From contig USCS01000040.1 of assembly GCA_900552875.1 (NCBI GenBank), forward strand, positions 1-10,377: 10,377 nucleotides of DNA, read 5' to 3'. Below the pieces are notes generated by a model, which ran no database searches, was not told the origin of the DNA, and saw nothing but the letters and a program-made list of their open reading frames with translations. Positions 6,434 to 10,377 of the stretch are shown here, piece by piece (within the stretch, counting starts at the first letter, position 1; every line of letters begins with the position of its first letter). This DNA comes from an uncultured Collinsella sp. (GTDB lineage: Bacteria; Actinomycetota; Coriobacteriia; Coriobacteriales; Coriobacteriaceae). The position numbers and the translations under genes were made by a program.

Positions 6434-7371
6434 TAGAGGGCACCGAAGAGGATGGCATAGGTAGTGGATTCGCCGAGCTTGAGCTCGTCGCCGGGATTGA
6501 GTTGGGCGGAACGGCCGGGCTCGACCTGAATGCAGACGCGCGTGGCCCCGTTTACCACCACGGTTCCGTTGGTGGACGACAAGTCCTCGACGTGCCAGAT
6601 ATTTTGAGCATCGCACCAGATATGGGCATGGCGGGCCGAGACATCGTCGCCGACGTCGGTAATATCGCCCTCGCCAGTGGCCAGCGCGCCAATCTCAACA
6701 CCCTGCTCACTCGGCTGAATCCAGCGCGGGGCGCTCACGACAAAACTGTTTTGTACGCGCAGCAAGCCCAAGGGGTGCGCCGGGGCGGGTTCGCGTTCGC
6801 CCGCGGTCATCGACATGCCAAGCGAACGCGGCGTGGATGTGCCTCCGCCACAGGTCGCGTGCGCGTAGTCGATGGCATAGTTCACCGAGGACCGCACATC
6901 CGCCGAACAACCGACGGCGACAAACAGCACCAGCACGGCCTCGGCGCGCTCGGCGGGCATGAGTTCCGCCGCCTGGGACAGGCGATCGAGCGCGTTGCGA
7001 TAGAGATTCGTGTCCTGGTGGCACTCTTCGAGCGCGCGTACCATCGGTTCACCTGCAGGACCGCACACCATATTGATCACAGCCGTGGAGTCCATGGGAT
7101 TGCGCTGGCGCAGGGCCAGTTGCGACATAATACGCGCAGCCGAGGTACCGTATTCGGCAAAGTAGCGCTGCTGAAGCGTGCCGACCGGCGCGCGAACGAT
7201 AAAGCGGGAAACCCAAGAGCGATCGGCGGCTCGGCTCTGCGGGCTGCGGCCGTCGGCGAGCGGACGGGACGAAAGCACCAAGCCGCACAGCTCGATATGG
7301 CTCAGATGCGCCGCGCGCTTAAAGATGTCAAACATGGCCCCGCATGGGGTGAGCTCAACTTGAGATGCCAT
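6433..7371 (-). CDS. FHA-domain protein (phosphothreonine reader) of the kinase operon
   Basis: This 312-residue soluble protein carries a C-terminal forkhead-associated domain at about 225-305, which binds phosphothreonine. Visible hallmarks are the SARHA segment (S245, R247, H248) and DLSSTNGT (263-270), followed by LNPGDELKLG. The first 190 residues are helical-looking and of unknown family, with several cysteines and no membrane segment. Its gene is last in the minus-strand operon, starting 3 bp after the kinase stop; the Shine-Dalgarno AAGGAGG lies inside the last kinase codons, so translation is probably coupled. The natural inference is that it recognises sites phosphorylated by the kinase or the kinase itself. 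A diverged, truncated second copy lies at 1-132. The stop codon sits at the edge of a repeat, so the very end may have been reshaped. Confidence 0.88.
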   Translation of the reverse strand: MASQVELTPCGAMFDIFKRAAHLSHIELCGLVLSSRPLADGRSPQSRAADRSWVSRFIVRAPVGTLQQRYFAEYGTSAARIMSQLALRQRNPMDSTAVINMVCGPAGEPMVRALEECHQDTNLYRNALDRLSQAAELMPAERAEAVLVLFVAVGCSADVRSSVNYAIDYAHATCGGGTSTPRSLGMSMTAGEREPAPAHPLGLLRVQNSFVVSAPRWIQPSEQGVEIGALATGEGDITDVGDDVSARHAHIWCDAQNIWHVEDLSSTNGTVVVNGATRVCIQVEPGRSAQLNPGDELKLGESTTYAILFGAL

Positions 7372-7374
7372 GAC

Positions 7375-9219
7375 CTAGGCCTCCTTGGTCGTAGAAATAG
7401 AATCGGACGATACTTCGACAGGTCCGCCAAAAGTACGGGCAGCTGCGGCTCCACCGGCAAGCGGAGTCGCCATCTGGGCTTTTGTGCGTCGCGGTGCCGA
7501 AACGGGAAGTTCAAAGGCAAAGCCCATCGCAAGCAAAAACCACGTAAGCGTATAGGTTGCAACCAGAGCGGCAACAAGGCCGCCCATCACGGCGCGTTGG
7601 GAAAATACGCTACATGCAGCCACAACCAGCACCGGAACCTCGCAGGCAGAAAGCGCAAGCACACCCTGCAGGAACCCCGAGCGCCGATTGCGCGCAAGTG
7701 CCCCCGCGGCAACGCCGGCTATGCCTGGCAGCGCCAAAGCCAGTGCGGCAATAATACCCGGTAGCGACCCAGACCACACGAGCGATCCCAAAATCGCCGT
7801 CACGCGAGCGCCCGACGCCAGCAGCGCGGCCGAAACCACGACCACAGCCCAAACCACGCTGCAAACGACCGCCGCACCGATCATCAGCGCGCGACGAACC
7901 GCGCGGCCAGACGCATCCATGGGGCACGGCGTGAGCGGCTCGCCGCGGAGCGAACGACCGACATTTTGCGCATAGTGGTCACAAAACGCCGAGAGCGCCG
8001 CCTCGACCGCCGCCGGCTCGGGACGATCTTTTTGATGGCTGGACAGACAGGCCATCACCACGTCGAACAGCTGGGCATCGACAAACGCCAGCGCATCGCG
8101 TAGCTCTTCGGAATCCGGCTCAAGCCCTAGCTGCTGGGCCTGCTCGGCCGCGGCGAGCGCCACATCGGGCTCACGACGAAGCAGCTGAGTCAAATCGCAA
8201 CCGGGCGCATGGGCACCAATGGGATAGTCGGGCCGCGTGTCCATCTTGAGACGGTAGGGGCTCGCGATGTCGCGCGTCTTTTTGCGCGAACCCGAGGTGC
8301 CCGAAGTGCTCGGCGCGGCTTCGTATGGCGCGACGCCGGCAATGAGCTCGTAAACCGTGCTTGCCGCGGCATAGACGTCAATCGCCGGCGACATACGCAA
8401 AGCGCGTAGGTCGGGAATATCGTCAGTGAGCATCTCGGGCGGGGCGTAGGCAACCGTCGCGCGACGCAGCGTGGCATAACGCTCCGTAAACGACGCCTTG
8501 CCGCCGGTACCGGCCACGGCCGACGCAGGCTCAAGCGCCAGCGACGAGCCAAAGTCGATCAGGCACAGGTCAAAGGTGCCCTCGGCAAGCTGCCGGTCAA
8601 GCGGTAGACGCGCCGTGCGCACCATAATATTAGCGGGCGAGATATCGCGATGGACAAAGCCCTCGCCCACCAGGCTCATACGGCAGAGCAGATCGAACAG
8701 GTCGCGACCCAGACGCGCCGCCACAAGCGGCGACAGGCGTCCGGCATCGTCCACGGCAAGTCGCGAACGCAAGCGGGCAAGCGTCTCGCCCTCGACCCAT
8801 TCCATGACAATTGCAGGCACACCGTCGACCTCGCCCCAGCCATAGAGGCGGGGAAAGCCCTTAAGGCCCGAAAGGGCGCGATGGCATTCGTATTCCTCGC
8901 GAAACGCCGCCTCGAACTTGGCGACCAGCGCCTCGTGAGTTGCATCGTCGTCAAACTCATCGCGCGTCGGCAAGATGAGCTGCTTGAGTGCCACGGCCTC
9001 GCCTTGGGCGTTGATGGCACGCGTCACGCGGCCGATACCGCCACGGCGCATGGTGGCATCGTCGGCAAACAGCATCGTAAAACGACGCAGATAGGCAGGC
9101 AGTTCGTCCTGACCGAGCGCAATGGCCGGCTCAAACCCGTCGACACGCGCCAGGCGCAGGCCGACCATGGGATCGCGACCGAGCGATTGTGGTGTGGTGG
9201 ATGCAAGATCGGTCATCAT
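7375..9219 (-). CDS. Membrane-anchored Hanks-type Ser/Thr protein kinase
   Basis: The 614-residue protein has a kinase domain at about 45-415 and a membrane tail. The Gly-rich loop is GGIGRV (60-65), the ATP lysine is K79 in VALK, the catalytic loop is HRDISPANIMV (H190, D192, N197), the metal motif is DFG (222-224), then APPE (259-262), D281 of the F helix and the late DRP (398-400). All catalytic residues are present, so it should be active. Residues 301-320 form a Ser/Thr-rich insert. Four hydrophobic segments (about 443-468, 473-508, 518-540, 545-570) place the kinase at the inner face of the membrane; PASTA or other sensor domains are absent. The ATG overlaps the upstream stop as ATGA, and the FHA gene follows by 3 bp. 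Its targets and signal are not visible; the two operon partners are candidates. Confidence 0.92.
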   Translation of the reverse strand: MMTDLASTTPQSLGRDPMVGLRLARVDGFEPAIALGQDELPAYLRRFTMLFADDATMRRGGIGRVTRAINAQGEAVALKQLILPTRDEFDDDATHEALVAKFEAAFREEYECHRALSGLKGFPRLYGWGEVDGVPAIVMEWVEGETLARLRSRLAVDDAGRLSPLVAARLGRDLFDLLCRMSLVGEGFVHRDISPANIMVRTARLPLDRQLAEGTFDLCLIDFGSSLALEPASAVAGTGGKASFTERYATLRRATVAYAPPEMLTDDIPDLRALRMSPAIDVYAAASTVYELIAGVAPYEAAPSTSGTSGSRKKTRDIASPYRLKMDTRPDYPIGAHAPGCDLTQLLRREPDVALAAAEQAQQLGLEPDSEELRDALAFVDAQLFDVVMACLSSHQKDRPEPAAVEAALSAFCDHYAQNVGRSLRGEPLTPCPMDASGRAVRRALMIGAAVVCSVVWAVVVVSAALLASGARVTAILGSLVWSGSLPGIIAALALALPGIAGVAAGALARNRRSGFLQGVLALSACEVPVLVVAACSVFSQRAVMGGLVAALVATYTLTWFLLAMGFAFELPVSAPRRTKAQMATPLAGGAAAARTFGGPVEVSSDSISTTKEA

Positions 9220-10121
9220 AGGGCAAGCGCCGCCACGTTATTGTTGAAGTTACCGAGCGCGACGTCATCATCGCCGTAATGGCCGACCCATTGACATAGG
9301 TTGGTATAACAGCCCCACAGATTGGCATACTGCTGATACCACTTTGACCGGGGCGAGAATGTCTGACGACCGAACTCGGCTCGAATGACAAACATCTCCC
9401 CGACCAGGCTGTCGCACGGCCTGGGATCTCCCGTAGAGTTATAGGTCGAGACCACGTCATTGGCACGAGAAACGTAACTGTCGAGCATGTTGTACTTGGT
9501 CACAAGCCAACTGTGAATGCTCTCTTCCTCAGCAGCGGAAAGGCCACCGGAGTTTGCATCGTTGTCAGTGTTGCCGCCCGTCGAGCCGCCGTTTCCAGAC
9601 CCTCCGGTAGAGGAACCCGCCCCAGAGCCGCCGCCCGAACTCGATGAATCCGAACCGGAGCCAGAAGTATCCGAGCTACCGGGCTTTCCGGACTGCTGGG
9701 CGTCCTGCTCCTTCTGCCGCTCGACCTTATTCACCGTTGCCGCCACGCTATTGTTGGACAACCGATCGATGATCTTGGTGTTGGTGAGCACGATGGTTTT
9801 GCCGTTGGCAAGCGTGACTTCGTTGTCCGGGGCCTCGGCGCCGTCCGCATCGTCGGTGCCAAACACAATATGCGCGACCACACTTGCCCAAGCATATCCA
9901 GTCGTGGTACCCAGGTCACTTTTGACCTCATGCCCCACGCGCGGTTCGCGTGCGGCATGCGCCTGCATCATGGACGGCACGGTCATGCCATAGGCAGTAA
10001 CGCCAGCTATGACCAGCACCAGCGAGCACGATAGCAGTGCGTACGCCCGCGGCGCCAAGCCCAGTCGGCGTCGCATGCGCACCGCGGCGCCGCGCTTTGT
10101 CTGAGTACCACCGGGCCGCAT
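9216..10121 (-). CDS. Membrane-anchored protein with Ser/Gly linker and Cys-containing outer domain, unknown family
   Basis: The 301-residue product starts at ATG 10121, chosen because GGAGGAG lies 5 nt upstream; a longer frame adds 31 residues that run through a terminator hairpin. A basic N-terminus (RMRRRLGLAPR) precedes a hydrophobic helix at about 25-50, ending near AHA, so it is either an uncleaved anchor or a signal peptide. Residues 60-140 form a first outer region, 146-195 a low-complexity Ser/Gly/Asp linker, and 196-301 a C-terminal domain with C236, C271 and C276 and many aromatic residues. I do not recognise the family. It is first in the operon and overlaps the kinase start by 4 nt (ATGA), so it may act as an outer sensor or substrate of that kinase system; this is inference. 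Confidence 0.8.
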   Translation of the reverse strand: MRPGGTQTKRGAAVRMRRRLGLAPRAYALLSCSLVLVIAGVTAYGMTVPSMMQAHAAREPRVGHEVKSDLGTTTGYAWASVVAHIVFGTDDADGAEAPDNEVTLANGKTIVLTNTKIIDRLSNNSVAATVNKVERQKEQDAQQSGKPGSSDTSGSGSDSSSSGGGSGAGSSTGGSGNGGSTGGNTDNDANSGGLSAAEEESIHSWLVTKYNMLDSYVSRANDVVSTYNSTGDPRPCDSLVGEMFVIRAEFGRQTFSPRSKWYQQYANLWGCYTNLCQWVGHYGDDDVALGNFNNNVAALAL

Positions 10122-10126
10122 GCGTT

Positions 10127-10133
10127 CTCCTCC
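10127..10133 (-). promoter_or_regulatory. Shine-Dalgarno deciding the start of the first operon gene
   Basis: GGAGGAG on the minus strand sits 5 nt before ATG 10121 and favours this start over upstream in-frame codons. Confidence 0.75.
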
Positions 10134-10161
10134 AAGAAAAACACGCCGCTCAGAAGCGGCG
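10134..10161 (-). terminator. Hairpin with U-tract in the leader of the kinase operon (attenuator-like)
   Basis: On the minus strand, CGCCGCT-TCTG-AGCGGCG is followed by TGTTTTTCTT and then at once by the Shine-Dalgarno. It has the form of an intrinsic terminator but no space for a promoter between it and the gene. It either attenuates the operon or ends an upstream transcript with some read-through. Confidence 0.6.
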
Positions 10162-10183
10162 CATTCATTCAAATCCATATTTG

Positions 10184-10214
10184 AGTGTATCAGCGAACCC
10201 AAAAGGTTGCGCAA
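10184..10214 (-). promoter_or_regulatory. Candidate promoter of the kinase operon
   Basis: On the minus strand, TTGCGC (10209-10214) and TACACT (10184-10189), the latter preceded by TGA as an extended -10, are spaced 19 bp. Transcription would begin near 10177 and yield a leader of about 56 nt containing the terminator-like hairpin. The -35 lies inside a perfect dyad. The spacing is long, so the call is tentative. Confidence 0.35.
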
Positions 10215-10291
10215 CGAATGGGCAAATTAAGGATGCGAGCGGAAGCATCCATGCGATAAGCGGATACGAAGCATCTTTGTTGCACAACAAA
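10206..10291. promoter_or_regulatory. Two near-identical dyads, candidate operators
   Basis: GTTGCGCAAC (10206-10215) is a perfect palindrome, and GTTGCACAAC (10279-10288) differs by one base and lies within the larger dyad TTTGTTGCACAACAAA (10276-10291). Starts are 73 bp apart, close to seven helical turns. The proximal site overlaps the candidate -35. A third dyad, GGATGC/GCATCC, lies between them at 10231-10250. Confidence 0.35.
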
Positions 10292-10377
10292 CCCACAGTC
10301 GCTCGGGGAAATTATGACTACCCCGTGCGTCGCGAGGAAAACATACGGCAGGAGCAGGCTCGCCACCTAAATCGCGC

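Noticed and set aside
6283..7764. Long plus-strand open frame of 493 codons
   Set aside because: It is antisense to the FHA and kinase genes; composition is Arg/Gly/His-rich and typical of a GC-rich shadow frame, with no domain.
9517..9993. Plus-strand Pro/Glu-rich open frame
   Set aside because: It is the complement of the Ser/Gly linker of the membrane protein.
10122..10214. Thirty-one-residue extension of the Ser/Gly-linker protein
   Set aside because: It would translate through the leader hairpin and lacks the strong ribosome site found before ATG 10121.
10226..10377. Open minus-strand frame running in from the right edge
   Set aside because: About 50 codons with a rare-looking composition (several Cys, His, Arg) and operator-like palindromes inside; not enough to call a gene end.

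Overview
The window looks like a chromosomal segment from a Gram-positive actinobacterium. The GC-rich right third, the Ser/Thr kinase plus FHA gene pair and the codon use point to class Coriobacteriia (a Collinsella- or Olsenella-like gut organism). That placement is inference; no rRNA or marker gene is present.

Two DNA types meet here. The flanks are GC-rich: positions 1-132 hold a truncated copy of an FHA-domain gene, and about 6386-10377 holds a compact minus-strand operon. That operon encodes a membrane-anchored Ser/Gly-linker protein (9216-10121), a Ser/Thr kinase with a four-helix membrane tail (7375-9219) and an FHA-domain protein (6433-7371). Between the two FHA copies lies an AT-richer, gene-poor island (about 133-6385) that looks horizontally acquired and partly decayed.

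The island carries a probable RiPP (ribosomally made, post-translationally modified peptide) locus. On the plus strand are a 462-residue radical SAM/SPASM maturase (657-2045), two tandem Cys/Asp-rich precursor peptides sharing the leader start MKHIHP (2215-2418 and 2449-2628), a 35-residue membrane peptide (2707-2814) and a terminator (2880-2926). The second precursor and the membrane peptide are small enough to be missed by ordinary gene callers. Converging from the minus strand is a type I ABC exporter half-transporter (3512-5167), a plausible exporter for the product. Further right is a broken class I SAM methyltransferase (about 5483-6165) with an in-frame stop and frameshifts. The Cys-X2-4-Asp spacing in both precursors suggests a ranthipeptide-type product with Cys-to-Asp thioether links, made by the radical SAM enzyme.

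Other structure includes a perfect 20-bp-stem hairpin (5313-5358), a terminator-like element at 3409-3478, REP-like repeats at the 3' end of the intact FHA gene (6386-6433), and a leader upstream of the kinase operon with a candidate promoter, a terminator hairpin just before the Shine-Dalgarno, and two near-identical dyads 73 bp apart. About 3018-3264 keeps a fragment of an unidentified gene. No tRNA, rRNA, CRISPR array or intact transposase was seen.
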